DNA of 38,554 bases from an uncultured Ruminiclostridium sp. (GCA_910579265.1 CAJTTE010000025.1:1-38554); one strand, 5' to 3'; shown: positions 1 through 8,381, counted from the first letter of the stretch. Numbers and translations are program-made. The notes: generated by a model not told the origin, from the sequence alone.

Positions 1-60
1 TTTCTCCTGTTGAATTTTTAAAAAATTTTGTCCAATATCATTGACAAACCTACAAACATC
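1..60 (-). promoter_or_regulatory. leader of a gene starting just left of the window
   Basis: Read on the minus strand, this stretch ends with an AGGAG ribosome binding site (plus positions 4-8) pointing off the left edge, so a minus-strand gene probably starts within a few bases of the boundary. A/T-rich sequence upstream could hold its promoter, but I cannot name convincing -35/-10 boxes. The rex terminator lies immediately before it, so the next gene would be a separate transcription unit. Its product is unknown. Confidence 0.35.
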
Positions 61-75
61 GCAAAATTATGCTTT

Positions 76-122
76 ACAAAAAATAAAACGCACCGGTAAG
101 AGCCCTTTGCCTTATCGGTGCG
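76..122 (-). terminator. intrinsic terminator after rex
   Basis: Inverted arms at 89-100 (CGCACCGGTAAG) and 111-122 (CTTATCGGTGCG) form a 12 bp stem with one mismatch and a 10 nt loop. On the minus strand the stem is followed by a T-rich run (TTTTATTTTTTG). It begins 11 bp after the rex stop codon and probably ends the acn-icd-rex transcript. Confidence 0.85.
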
Positions 123-133
123 ACGAATCTTTT

Positions 134-766
134 TTATTGGTTGTTGGTACGATATGTAAGCGTTACCAGGCTATCGCCCAGATGAACGTTTTCAACTATG
201 ATATTCTCATACTCAAGGTTAATGTCGTAATGGGAGAAATTCCAAAAAGACCGTATATCAAGCTCTATCAGCTTATCGCAAAGCTCCTTAGCGCCGTCTC
301 TGGGAATGCAGAGAATAGCAATTCCCGGTTTATTCTCCTTACAGAATTTTTCAAGTTCGGATACATGGCTTATTTTTATTTTACCCAGTACGACGCCGGT
401 AAGATCCGGATTAGAATCAAAAACCCCGAGCAGCCGGCAGCCGTTTTTTTCAAAGTTCAGATGAAGAGCCACCGCTCGCCCCAGGTTGCCCGCACCTACG
501 AGAATCGTACCGATTTGTTTATCGATGCCGATAATACCGCCTATCTCGTTTCTCAGCTCGGAAACATTATAACCGTACCCCTGCTGTCCGAACCCTCCGA
601 AGCAGTTAAGATCCTGTCTTATCTGCGACGCGGTCAGTTTCATACGCCGGGACAGTTCGCCCGATGAAATCTTCGTTATTCCTTCTTCCAGCAATTCACC
701 CAAAAAGCGATAATATCTCGGAAGCCGGCGAATTACGGAGTCGGATATTTTTCCGTCCTTTGGCAA
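134..766 (-). CDS. rex: redox-sensing transcriptional repressor Rex
   Basis: Rex senses the NADH/NAD+ ratio and represses fermentation and NADH-reoxidation genes when NADH is low. The N-terminal winged helix carries the family signature ISDSVIRRLPRYYRFL, then SSGELSRRM and ASQIRQDLNCFGGFGQQGYGYNV. The C-terminal Rossmann domain has the GAGNLGRA dinucleotide-binding loop and ends with the dimer-swap helix region. An upstream TTG at 793 overlaps the icd stop, but I prefer the TTG at 766 (about 210 aa): it is preceded by AAGAGGTGAT at good spacing and gives an N-terminus of usual length. It is the last gene of the acn-icd cluster and is followed by a strong terminator. Co-transcription with 2-oxoglutarate-forming enzymes suggests redox feedback, but I found no clear Rex operator (TTGTTAA-type palindrome) nearby. 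Confidence 0.95.
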   Translation of the reverse strand: MPKDGKISDSVIRRLPRYYRFLGELLEEGITKISSGELSRRMKLTASQIRQDLNCFGGFGQQGYGYNVSELRNEIGGIIGIDKQIGTILVGAGNLGRAVALHLNFEKNGCRLLGVFDSNPDLTGVVLGKIKISHVSELEKFCKENKPGIAILCIPRDGAKELCDKLIELDIRSFWNFSHYDINLEYENIIVENVHLGDSLVTLTYRTNNQ

Positions 767-789
767 GATAATCACCTCTTCAATCAGAC

Positions 790-2001
790 TCAAAGTAATT
801 TTTCAAGGCGTTCTTTTATCTCAAGAAGGAACTGCTCGGTATTAACTTTTTTCTTGTTTTCAAGACCGGATAATACGAACAGATCGCCCGTCATAACACC
901 GTCCTCTATAGTTCTTACCGTTGCCTTTTCCAGCTTATCCGCAAAATCGGATAGCTCCTTTACATTATCAAGCTGTCCTCTCTTTTTAAGTGCGCCGCTC
1001 CACGCAAAAATAGTCGCCACAGAATTTGTAGATGTCTCTTCACCCTTCAAATGCTTGTAATAATGACGGGTGACGGTTCCGTGAGCCGCCTCGTATTCAT
1101 AAACACCGTCTGGAGAAACCAGAACCGAAGTCATCATACCGAGACTTCCAAAGGCCGTCGCCACCATATCCGACATAACGTCGCCGTCATAATTCTTGCA
1201 CGCCCAGATATACCCGCCTTCGGAACGAATCACGCGGGCAACGGCGTCATCTATAAGAGTATAAAAATACTCAATCCCGGCTGCCCCGAATTTTTCCTTG
1301 TACTCGGCTTCAAAAATCTCGCCAAAAATATCTTTAAAGCGATGATCGTACTTTTTGGAAATGGTATCCTTTGTCGCAAACCATAAATCCTGCTTCACAT
1401 CAAGGGCAAAATTAAAGCATGAACGCGCAAAGCTGCCTATACTTTCATCCACATTATGAACGCCCTGAATAATTCCGTCAGAATTTTTAAAATCAAATAT
1501 CTGTTCACGTATCTCGTTTCCATCGCTGTCGGTAACGGCCAGCTCAGCCCTACTGCCCTTTGGGACAGTCATTTCGGTATTTTTATAAATATCCCCGTAA
1601 GCATGACGGGCTATGGTTATAGGCTTTTTCCATGTTGGGATCAAAGGAGTGATCCCATTTACAATTATAGGCGCTCTGAATACGGTTCCGTCGAGAATTG
1701 CCCTTATCGTGCCGTTGGGCGACTTCCACATTTCCTTTAAATTATATTCGGTCATTCTTTGCGCGTTAGGTGTGATCGTAGCGCATTTTACAGCCACGCC
1801 GTATTTTTTTGTGGCATTGGCGCTGTCAACGGTAACCTGATCATCCGTTTCGTTTCTGTGAACCAGCCCTAAATCATAGTATTCGGTATTCAGATCGATG
1901 TAGGGCGTAAGGAGAATATCCTTTATCATCTTCCAGATGATCCTGGTCATTTCATCTCCGTCCATCTCCACAAGAGGAGTAGGCATTTTAATTTTCTGCA
2001 T
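790..2001 (-). CDS. icd: NADP-dependent isocitrate dehydrogenase
   Basis: Oxidatively decarboxylates isocitrate to 2-oxoglutarate, making NADPH. At 403 aa it belongs to the eukaryote-like homodimeric subfamily rather than the E. coli type. Visible motifs are VEMDGDEMTRIIW at residues 11-23, the substrate loop SPNGTIR at 94-100 with R109 after it, and the metal-binding stretch around DDAVARVIRSEGGYIWACKNYDGDVMSD. AHGTVTRHY is the NADP-site motif near the C-terminus. The ATG follows AAAGGAAT at good spacing. With aconitase upstream and no citrate synthase in the window, the cluster supplies 2-oxoglutarate for glutamate synthesis, as expected in anaerobes with an incomplete oxidative TCA branch. 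A family 1 fold-back element lies directly upstream, so it would be transcribed within the operon. Confidence 0.96.
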   Translation of the reverse strand: MQKIKMPTPLVEMDGDEMTRIIWKMIKDILLTPYIDLNTEYYDLGLVHRNETDDQVTVDSANATKKYGVAVKCATITPNAQRMTEYNLKEMWKSPNGTIRAILDGTVFRAPIIVNGITPLIPTWKKPITIARHAYGDIYKNTEMTVPKGSRAELAVTDSDGNEIREQIFDFKNSDGIIQGVHNVDESIGSFARSCFNFALDVKQDLWFATKDTISKKYDHRFKDIFGEIFEAEYKEKFGAAGIEYFYTLIDDAVARVIRSEGGYIWACKNYDGDVMSDMVATAFGSLGMMTSVLVSPDGVYEYEAAHGTVTRHYYKHLKGEETSTNSVATIFAWSGALKKRGQLDNVKELSDFADKLEKATVRTIEDGVMTGDLFVLSGLENKKKVNTEQFLLEIKERLEKLL

Positions 2002-2029
2002 AGGTATTCCTTTCTTCTATATGCTGCTT

Positions 2030-2210
2030 TTAAGGCAACACCCCACGATGATTGCGCGTGAATTGCGCAGTCAGATTTTTCGTAAGCTTGCATAAATTCG
2101 ACCCAGGAATACTGACGTATTTCAAAGAGGATTTGTGCAAGCTGACGGAATATATGCAAGCAAGCCGCACGCAAAGCCCTCAGGCGGTCATTTTGCGGTA
2201 TTGCCTTTAA
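2030..2210 (+). repeat. fold-back element family 1, copy 1
   Basis: A 181 bp quasi-palindromic element beginning TTAAGGCAACA and ending TATTGCCTTTAA. It is one of four copies in the window (others at 8823, 13102 and 18624), all in the same orientation. The outer ~20 bp are near-perfect inverted repeats and the inner sequence continues as an imperfect long stem, closed by a small GAATAC / GTATTTC hairpin. This copy is the most diverged, including CCCCACGATGA in its left arm. Its right end supplies the TAA stop of the small membrane protein at 2207. No transposase is encoded; it is MITE-like. Confidence 0.9.
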
Positions 2211-2419
2211 TTTTCTCCGTCAGACTCGTCCTTACCGGACTGATATCCGTCCATTGCATACAGCTCTTCTATATCCGGATCATCGCATTCCTTGTTGGCA
2301 AACATCGTTCCCAGCTCGTATTCAAACTTCTTGGAGATTTTTATAAGAGCAAAAATTATTCCCGCAGCCAAACCGAATATAAAGGAAACCGTAGCTATAA
2401 AAACATATATCTTTTTCAT
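2207..2419 (-). CDS. small single-pass membrane protein, hypothetical
   Basis: About 70 aa if started at the ATG at 2419, which is preceded by GGAAAGGAAAAACTG; an in-frame ATG at 2446 gives 79 aa but has no better binding site. The N-terminus MKKIYVFIATVSFIFGLA and the following hydrophobic stretch form one transmembrane helix. An acidic, hydrophilic tail rich in D and E follows. I recognise no domain; the layout resembles small YtxH-like anchored proteins only superficially. It lies between the DUF6630-like gene and icd on the same strand, and its TAA stop falls inside the end of fold-back element copy 1. Function unknown. Confidence 0.6.
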   Translation of the reverse strand: MKKIYVFIATVSFIFGLAAGIIFALIKISKKFEYELGTMFANKECDDPDIEELYAMDGYQSGKDESDGEN

Positions 2420-2507
2420 CAGTTTTTCCTTTCCGCCGATATTCATTATGGGGCGATGCCCCGAGTTTATTAGATAACCCTGATCGTCAGTATCCCGAAG
2501 TATCCGA

Positions 2508-3062
2508 TCAAAATTTCACAATCGAATGTCCGTTTTCACGGGCAATTTCAGATATCCGTTCGAATGCTTCAACGGTAACTATCGCAAGCTCGTAGCAGTC
2601 GGAATCGATATCGATCCAGCATACGCAGACTTTTTCAAGCAACGCGTTGATTTTAGCTCCGAAGCTTTCAACGTCCGCATCATCCTCCGCATCCATATCG
2701 GATAAGACGCTGCCGACAAGCTCATCGAAGGTTTTTATACTTTCCAGTGCCCAAAGCACCTGTTCCGGATCATCCTTCCAATCCGCCGAAACAACATATC
2801 CGGTTTCCTCGAGCTCATCGACCAATGCAATCCAATAAAGCGTGTCCGGATCACATTTATTTATGTCGATCCCGCGTTCGTCATATCTGTCCGAACAGGC
2901 TTTAAAATATCCGGACGGGTCTTCTATGCAAACTCCTAATTTTTTCATTGCCGATCCATCATTATGTGAAATAAGCCCGGCAATTTCAAGCAGATAGGAG
3001 TAATCCGGCATTTTATCATCGTCGGATCTATTTTTACGCATCAGCTTTCCAAACAATCCCAT
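2508..3062 (-). CDS. DUF6630-like hypothetical protein
   Basis: A 184 aa acidic soluble protein. The centre carries DPDTLYWIALVDELEETGYV followed by DWKDDPEQVLWAL, which I associate with the DUF6630 family; this is recognition from memory, not a search. There is no signal peptide or membrane segment. The ATG lies four bases after the aconitase stop, so translation is probably coupled to acn, with only a weak GGGTAAG before it. Position inside an aconitase-isocitrate dehydrogenase-rex cluster does not by itself give a role. Function unknown. Confidence 0.7.
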   Translation of the reverse strand: MGLFGKLMRKNRSDDDKMPDYSYLLEIAGLISHNDGSAMKKLGVCIEDPSGYFKACSDRYDERGIDINKCDPDTLYWIALVDELEETGYVVSADWKDDPEQVLWALESIKTFDELVGSVLSDMDAEDDADVESFGAKINALLEKVCVCWIDIDSDCYELAIVTVEAFERISEIARENGHSIVKF

Positions 3063-3066
3063 ACGC

Positions 3067-4998
3067 TTACCCGTTTGCCTTAGTGAAATTCAAAAGTCCG
3101 CCCGCTAAAATCATTCCCCTGCCTCTTTCGGAAAGAACGCACTTAACCGGGATTTCAGCACCGTTCGTTCTGTTTTTCACAACGATGTCTCCGTCTTCGG
3201 ATACGATCTTTCTTATGTTTTCTATAACAAGCTCGTCCCCCTGTCCTATTCTGTCATAATCCGCTTCGTTTACAAACTCCAAGGGGAGAATTCCGTTATT
3301 GACAAGATTCTGGCGGTGTATTCTCGCAAAAGACTTACAGATTATGGATTTTACACCAAGATAAAGAGGAGCCAATGCGGCATGCTCTCTTGATGAGCCC
3401 TGTCCGTAGTTGACGCCGCCTACAACGATGCTTTTTTCAGCCTCCAGCGCTCTTTTCGGGAAGGTCTCGTCGCATACCTCGAAGCAATGCTCGGAAATAG
3501 CGGGAATATTTGACCTGAGAGGAAGTATCTTCGCACCCGCAGGCATAATATGATCTGTGGTAATATTGTCCCCCACCTTAAGAGTAACCGCAGCCTCTAT
3601 GCTTTCCGCAAGAGGAGTGTTTACAGGGAAGGGCTTGATATTCGGTCCTCTGAGCACCTCAACATCGGCCGCGTCCCCGGGAGATGCCGGAGGAACTACC
3701 ATATTGTCGTTTATAAAGAATTTTTCGGGCATTACATACGGAGGCATCGCTCCGAGTCCCCTCGGATCGGTAAATACTCCCGCCACAGCCGAAGCCGCCG
3801 CAGTTTCCGGAGAAACAAGATAGATCTGACCGTCGCGGGTGCCGCTTCTTCCTTCAAAATTTCTGTTGAAGGTTCTCAGAGATATGCCCTTCGAATTAGG
3901 GGACTGTCCCATTCCTATACAGGGGCCGCAGGCACACTCCAGTATTCTCGCTCCGGCATCTATCAGATCCGATAATGCTCCGCACTGAGCCATCATATTG
4001 TAAACCTGCTTTGAACCGGGAGCTATGGCAAGGCTTACATCGGGATGTACGGTTTTTCCTTTAAGTATATGGGCAACCTTCAGCAAATCCTGGAGTGAGG
4101 AGTTGGTGCATGAGCCTATGCAAACCTGGTCTATCTTTATATTTCCTATCTCTTCAACGGTCTTTACGTTATCGGGACTATGCGGACAGGCAGCCAGAGG
4201 CACCAACTCGGAAAGATCGATATTGACCTCCCGATCGTAAACGGCATCATCGTCCGCTTTGAGCTCGATCCAGTCCTCTTCCCTTCCCTGAGCCTTAAGA
4301 AAAGCCCTTGTCACCTCGTCCGACGGGAAAATGGATGTTGTCGCACCGAGCTCGGCACCCATATTCGTTATGGTAGCGCGTTCAGGGACGGATAGTGACT
4401 TTACACCCTCGCCCGCGTATTCCATCACCTTGCCCACTCCGCCTTTGACGGAAAGGATCTGAAGCACCTTAAGTATGACGTCCTTAGCGGAAACCCAGTC
4501 GTTCAGTTTTCCCGTAAGGTTTATTTTCACAACTTCGGGCATCGTTATGTAATATGCGCCTCCGCCCATGGCAACGGCAACGTCAAGGCCGCCGGCCCCG
4601 CAGGCGAACATACCTATGCCCCCGCCGGTAGGCGTATGCGAATCCGAACCTATAAGCGTCTTCCCAGGTTTCCCGTAGCGCTCAAGATGGACCTGATGAC
4701 AAATACCGTTTCCGGGGCGGGAAAACCAGATCCCGTGCTTTTTGGCGATGCTGCCGATAAAGCGGTGATCGTCCGCATTTTCAAAACCCGACTGCAAGGT
4801 GTTGTGATCGATATAAGCAACGGAGCGTTCGGTTTTTACCTGATCCACTCCCATGGCTTCAAACTGCAAGTATGCCATCGTGCCCGTAGCGTCCTGAGTA
4901 AGGGTCTGATCGATTTTTAATCCGATTTCCGTCCCCTTTTCCGGCTTTCCGTCAACTATATGGCTTGAAATTATCTTTTCCGTAAGCGTTTGTCCCAT
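3067..4998 (-). CDS. acn: aconitate hydratase
   Basis: Interconverts citrate and isocitrate through cis-aconitate with a [4Fe-4S] cluster. At 643 aa it is the shorter, monomeric-type aconitase common in Clostridia rather than the ~890 aa AcnA form. The cluster ligands are visible as C297 in CIGSCTNSS and C357/C360 in ACGPCIGMGQSP. The N-terminal GSDSHTPTGGG motif is at 118-127 and the C-terminal swivel domain carries the substrate-binding stretch SSREHAALAP. The ATG follows AGGGGGCAGATCA. It is first in the cluster and is read from a consensus promoter at 5079-5107. With icd downstream, two consecutive steps towards 2-oxoglutarate are covered. Confidence 0.96.
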   Translation of the reverse strand: MGQTLTEKIISSHIVDGKPEKGTEIGLKIDQTLTQDATGTMAYLQFEAMGVDQVKTERSVAYIDHNTLQSGFENADDHRFIGSIAKKHGIWFSRPGNGICHQVHLERYGKPGKTLIGSDSHTPTGGGIGMFACGAGGLDVAVAMGGGAYYITMPEVVKINLTGKLNDWVSAKDVILKVLQILSVKGGVGKVMEYAGEGVKSLSVPERATITNMGAELGATTSIFPSDEVTRAFLKAQGREEDWIELKADDDAVYDREVNIDLSELVPLAACPHSPDNVKTVEEIGNIKIDQVCIGSCTNSSLQDLLKVAHILKGKTVHPDVSLAIAPGSKQVYNMMAQCGALSDLIDAGARILECACGPCIGMGQSPNSKGISLRTFNRNFEGRSGTRDGQIYLVSPETAAASAVAGVFTDPRGLGAMPPYVMPEKFFINDNMVVPPASPGDAADVEVLRGPNIKPFPVNTPLAESIEAAVTLKVGDNITTDHIMPAGAKILPLRSNIPAISEHCFEVCDETFPKRALEAEKSIVVGGVNYGQGSSREHAALAPLYLGVKSIICKSFARIHRQNLVNNGILPLEFVNEADYDRIGQGDELVIENIRKIVSEDGDIVVKNRTNGAEIPVKCVLSERGRGMILAGGLLNFTKANG

Positions 4999-5078
4999 TG
5001 ATCTGCCCCCTGTATTTTTTCAGCACAGCGTGTTTTTCGGCAGCCGTTACGGCAACACCTCCGCTGTTATGTTATAAT

Positions 5079-5107
5079 ATTATACTATACATCCGGGTCA
5101 TTGTCAA
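5079..5107 (-). promoter_or_regulatory. sigma-A promoter for acn cluster
   Basis: On the minus strand: TTGACA (5102-5107), a 17 bp spacer, then TATAAT (5079-5084). Both boxes are perfect consensus with optimal spacing. It lies about 80 bp upstream of the aconitase start and is back to back with the pyrB promoter. Confidence 0.9.
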
Positions 5108-5212
5108 ATAGGAATGATAATTTTTTCACAGTCTCCGTCGGCAGGACAAAACAGACCGGCTTTAATACCAAGCCTGCCGCATTATTTTTTGCTTTTTTAA
5201 CACGGCTTGCTA

Positions 5213-5241
5213 TTGAATTTCTGCATGAGATATGCTATAAT
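5213..5241 (+). promoter_or_regulatory. sigma-A promoter for pyrB
   Basis: TTGAAT (5213-5218), a 17 bp spacer and TATAAT (5236-5241). The expected start leaves a short ~35 nt leader before the ATG at 5283, with AGGAGG at 5270-5275. The leader is too short for a PyrR-type attenuator, and I see no terminator in it. Confidence 0.85.
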
Positions 5242-5282
5242 TACATTTATAAAAAACCTCATTTTACACAGGAGGTCCCGCT

Positions 5283-6368
5283 ATGAATCAAAGCCGTTTC
5301 CCTCACCTTATAGATCTGGACAACTATCCTGTTTCGTGTTGGAACAGAATAACCGACCTTTCTATCGACATAAAAAGAAATCCGCACATATACATAGGAG
5401 CATGCAGCGGAAAAATTATGGGGACGCTGTTTTACGAGCCCTCCACACGTACTCAGATGAGTTTTCAGGCGGCGATGCTTCGTTTAGGCGGCGGGATCAT
5501 AGGTTTTGACAATCCCGCAAATTCGTCCGTATCAAAAGGCGAATCGATAAAGGATACCACTAAAATTGCCAGCGGCTATTCCGATATAATAGTTATGCGG
5601 CATCCTCTCGAGGGTTCGGTCAAGGCTGCGGCTATGACATCCGACTGCCCCGTTATCAACGCCGGAGACGGAGGACATCTCCATCCGACACAAACCCTTA
5701 CAGATCTGCTGACCCTGAGAGCGGAAAAAGGCACTTTAAGCGGTCTTACCGTAGGCTTCTGCGGAGATCTGAAAAACGGACGCACGGTCCATTCGCTCCT
5801 TAAGGCGCTGTCCTGCTATAAAAACAATAAATTCGTGCTTATTTCCACCAATGAATTAAAAGTGCCTACATATATAAAGGACAGGCTTTCCGCAAGCAAC
5901 AAGGAATACACCGAAGCAAGCTCCCTTGAAGAAGCCATTCCCATGCTGGACGTGCTTTACATGACAAGAATACAGAGAGAACGTTTCGGATCCCCGGAAG
6001 AGTATGAAAAACAAAAGCATGTTTTCCGCCTTGACGGAAAGAAAATGAAGCTTGCTAAAAAAGATATGATAGTTATGCATCCGCTGCCGCGGGTGGACGA
6101 AATTTCCGCGGAGGTGGACGATGACCCGAGAGCCTTGTATTTCAAACAGGCAAATTACGGAATGTACGTAAGAATGTCCCTCATACTTTCGGTCCTTAAT
6201 GAGGATATAAAGACAAAACCGCTTTTTACCGGCAAAATCTATCCCGATGTATATTGCCGCAATCCGAAATGCATAACCGCATCCGAGCCGTCGCTCCCGC
6301 ATGTCTTCAGGAATCACGGCGGTGTTCTTGAATGCGAATACTGCGACGAACGTCTTCTTTTGGAATAA
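5283..6368 (+). CDS. pyrB: aspartate carbamoyltransferase with fused PyrI-type zinc domain
   Basis: Condenses carbamoyl phosphate with aspartate, the committed step of pyrimidine synthesis. Catalytic signatures: carbamoyl-phosphate motif STRTQ at 54-58, loop lysine in SSVSKGESIKDT (81-92), HPTQ at 134-137, and HPLPRVDE at 266-273. The catalytic chain ends near residue 310, but this protein runs to 361 aa. The extension carries C325-x4-C330 and C351-x2-C354, with surrounding residues (CRNPKCITASEP, LECEYC) very like the zinc domain of PyrI. The nucleotide-binding allosteric half of PyrI is absent. It is a stand-alone gene here; no pyrI or other pyr gene is adjacent. The start is set by AGGAGG at 5270-5275. 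Confidence 0.95.
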   Translation: MNQSRFPHLIDLDNYPVSCWNRITDLSIDIKRNPHIYIGACSGKIMGTLFYEPSTRTQMSFQAAMLRLGGGIIGFDNPANSSVSKGESIKDTTKIASGYSDIIVMRHPLEGSVKAAAMTSDCPVINAGDGGHLHPTQTLTDLLTLRAEKGTLSGLTVGFCGDLKNGRTVHSLLKALSCYKNNKFVLISTNELKVPTYIKDRLSASNKEYTEASSLEEAIPMLDVLYMTRIQRERFGSPEEYEKQKHVFRLDGKKMKLAKKDMIVMHPLPRVDEISAEVDDDPRALYFKQANYGMYVRMSLILSVLNEDIKTKPLFTGKIYPDVYCRNPKCITASEPSLPHVFRNHGGVLECEYCDERLLLE

Positions 6369-6704
6369 AATGCTTTCAGGCAATCCCGCCCGGTCATTCA
6401 AATAATCCCGTCATAGCGACGGCGGACTTTATACGGATAAAGAGCATATAAGGCGCCGCAAATCCATTTTTTCAGCTATAACGCTATGGCTTTTAAAAGC
6501 TTTAAATATGTATCCTATGGGCTTCCGAAAAGGTGCAAATTGCAGAATTTCCGCTGACTTCGGGCGCTTTTCATACCGAAAAACCCGAAATATACTCGTA
6601 TTTCTCCGTTTTTCTTTTAAACCGCCATGTTTTTAACGCAATTGTACAAGCTTGCTTTATTTTCAGATACGACCTAATTTATATTAACTTATTCTGTTTT
6701 TTCC
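6369..6704. other. non-coding gap after pyrB
   Basis: No supported gene. One short plus-strand reading frame (6533-6736) has no ribosome binding site and runs through the promoter of the next gene. No classical hairpin with a T-run was found to end pyrB. Confidence 0.5.
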
Positions 6705-6734
6705 TTGACAAACAGCTTGATGTTATGATAAAAT
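6705..6734 (+). promoter_or_regulatory. sigma-A promoter for Hpt gene
   Basis: TTGACA (6705-6710), an 18 bp spacer and TAAAAT (6729-6734), about 115 bp upstream of the Hpt start. The leader contains an AT-rich near-palindromic stretch (tatatatcattatatatca). Confidence 0.7.
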
Positions 6735-6848
6735 GAAAATGCCGATTTATTTTTTCAACCGGATAACGGTCAATCATACGAACTGCTTTAAGCTTACATA
6801 TATATCATTATATATCACACCATCTATAATTTTTTAAGGAGAACTGCC

Positions 6849-7199
6849 ATGGATTTAATCAATGAACTTGAAGCACTCGGTATCGACACACAAGACGCTT
6901 TAAAAAGGTTTAGCGGCAACAGCAGCCTCTACCAGAGAATGGTGGGTAAGTTTCCCGCTTCGGCAGCAGACCTGGAGGTGGCTTCCTTTATCGAAAACGG
7001 AGACCTTGCCACCGCAGTTTCCAACGCTCACACCTTAAAGGGCGTTACGGGAAATCTTTCCATAACCCCGCTTTACACCGCCTATACCGAAATCGTAAAC
7101 CTTCTCAGGGCAAACGAACCCGAAAAGGCCCTGAAGATACTTAAGGATACGATTCCCGTTCAGGAAGCCATAATAGCCTGTATAGAAAAAAACAAGTAA
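6849..7199 (+). CDS. histidine phosphotransfer (Hpt) domain protein
   Basis: A 116 aa stand-alone Hpt protein. The phospho-accepting histidine is H61 in AHTLKGVTGNLS, the classical HxxKG signature within a predicted four-helix bundle. It would pass phosphoryl groups between a hybrid kinase and a response regulator. The ATG follows AAGGAG with good spacing. The next gene, 72 bp downstream and on the same strand, encodes a REC-HD-GYP response regulator, which makes that protein its likely partner. No sensor kinase is in the window, so the donor must be encoded elsewhere. Confidence 0.9.
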   Translation: MDLINELEALGIDTQDALKRFSGNSSLYQRMVGKFPASAADLEVASFIENGDLATAVSNAHTLKGVTGNLSITPLYTAYTEIVNLLRANEPEKALKILKDTIPVQEAIIACIEKNK

Positions 7200-7271
7200 A
7201 TGATACTTTCAATTTATACACCCATATTAAAAAACGCAGCCGGCAGCTGCTGAAATAAAACGGAGGTCGCT

Positions 7272-8315
7272 TTGGATAAGGAAAAGAAAAGTACCATACT
7301 TATAGTTGACGATATGGAGATCAACCGTGTCATTCTTGCGGAAGGATTTAAGGACAACTATAATATAATAGAAGCGGAAAACGGAAAGGAAGCCATTGAG
7401 CTTATAAACAGCAGAAACGATATTTCCGCAGTTTTGCTCGATCTTATGATGCCCGTTATGAACGGCATAGAGGTTCTGAAGGAAATGGAGAAAAGCGGGG
7501 CTTCAGATCATATTCCCGTTTTTATAATAACCGCCGCGGACAGCGAATCCCTTCTTATGGACGCATATAATTTAGGTGCAGTCGACGTTGTATCGAAGCC
7601 GTTTATGATGAACTTCCTCCGGTGCAGAATCGATAACGTTATTGAACTGTATCGTCACAGAACCGATCTGGAATCGGTCCTTGAAGAGAAGATAGCAAAG
7701 CTTAATCTGATAAATACTTCGATGATCGAGGCTCTGGCGAATATCATCGAATTCCGTGACGGCGAATCAGGAGAGCATGTCAAGCGCATCAGCAGCCTGA
7801 CCAAGAAAATGCTTACCGCATTAAGCAGGATGTATCCCGAATACCGTCTCCCGAAGGAGGAGATAGAAAAGATCTCCGCCGCTTCCACGCTCCATGACGT
7901 AGGTAAAATAGCTATTCCCGACAGCATACTCAACAAACCCGGCAGACTAACGCCGGAAGAGTTCGATATTATGAAAACACATACGGTCAAGGGCTGCGAT
8001 GTACTTTCCAATGTTACAAACCTTATCGACGAGGATATTTACAATTACAGCTATGACATTGCCCGTCATCACCATGAAAGATGGGACGGAAGGGGATATC
8101 CCGACGGTCTTGCCGGAGATGAAATATCTCTCTGGGCACAGGCGGTGTCAATGGCGGACGTATATGACGCTCTGATTTCGCCCCGTTGCTATAAAGCTCC
8201 CTTCACCCACGAGGTAGCTGTTAAAATGATATATAACGGCGAATGCGGATCCTTTAACCCTAAAATGCTGGAAGCGTTCAACGAAGCTATCGGAAAACAA
8301 GAGCCAAACAAATAA
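7272..8315 (+). CDS. response regulator with HD-GYP phosphodiesterase output
   Basis: 347 aa. Residues 1-120 form a receiver domain with acidic pair D13-D14, phospho-acceptor D57 in LLDLMMP, T87 and K109. Residues about 150-345 form an HD-GYP domain: GEHVKR at 167-172, HD at 208-209 in STLHDVGKIAIP, HHH at 266-268, and GYPDGL at 275-280, with ADVYDAL further on. All hallmark residues are present, so cyclic di-GMP (or another cyclic dinucleotide) hydrolysis is expected, controlled by phosphorylation. The start is TTG at 7272, supported by GGAGG at 7262-7266. It is probably co-transcribed with the Hpt gene and ends at a strong hairpin. Confidence 0.93.
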   Translation: MDKEKKSTILIVDDMEINRVILAEGFKDNYNIIEAENGKEAIELINSRNDISAVLLDLMMPVMNGIEVLKEMEKSGASDHIPVFIITAADSESLLMDAYNLGAVDVVSKPFMMNFLRCRIDNVIELYRHRTDLESVLEEKIAKLNLINTSMIEALANIIEFRDGESGEHVKRISSLTKKMLTALSRMYPEYRLPKEEIEKISAASTLHDVGKIAIPDSILNKPGRLTPEEFDIMKTHTVKGCDVLSNVTNLIDEDIYNYSYDIARHHHERWDGRGYPDGLAGDEISLWAQAVSMADVYDALISPRCYKAPFTHEVAVKMIYNGECGSFNPKMLEAFNEAIGKQEPNK

Positions 8316-8344
8316 ACAATATTACATATCACATTTTATAATCA

Positions 8345-8381
8345 AAAACACACTGCCCTTTATTATACGGCAGTGTGTTTT
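8345..8381 (+). terminator. intrinsic terminator after HD-GYP gene
   Basis: Perfect 13 bp arms AAAACACACTGCC (8345-8357) and GGCAGTGTGTTTT (8369-8381) around an 11 nt loop, 30 bp after the HD-GYP stop. The A/T ends make it potentially bidirectional. Confidence 0.85.

Noticed and set aside
41..667. 208-codon plus-strand frame opposite rex
   Set aside because: The minus strand encodes an unmistakable Rex; this frame has no start signal and runs through the rex terminator.
1947..2174. Recurrent peptide frame (RAACLHIFRQL...) found in family 1 elements, also at 13115-13429 and 18613-18849
   Set aside because: It arises from the repeat itself, lacks a ribosome binding site or consistent start, and is interrupted at its end in copy 3; the pattern is better explained by the conserved palindrome.
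5000..5282. Rex operator in the acn/pyrB intergenic region
   Set aside because: I looked for TTGTGAA/TTGTTAA-type palindromes around the promoters and found none with convincing symmetry.
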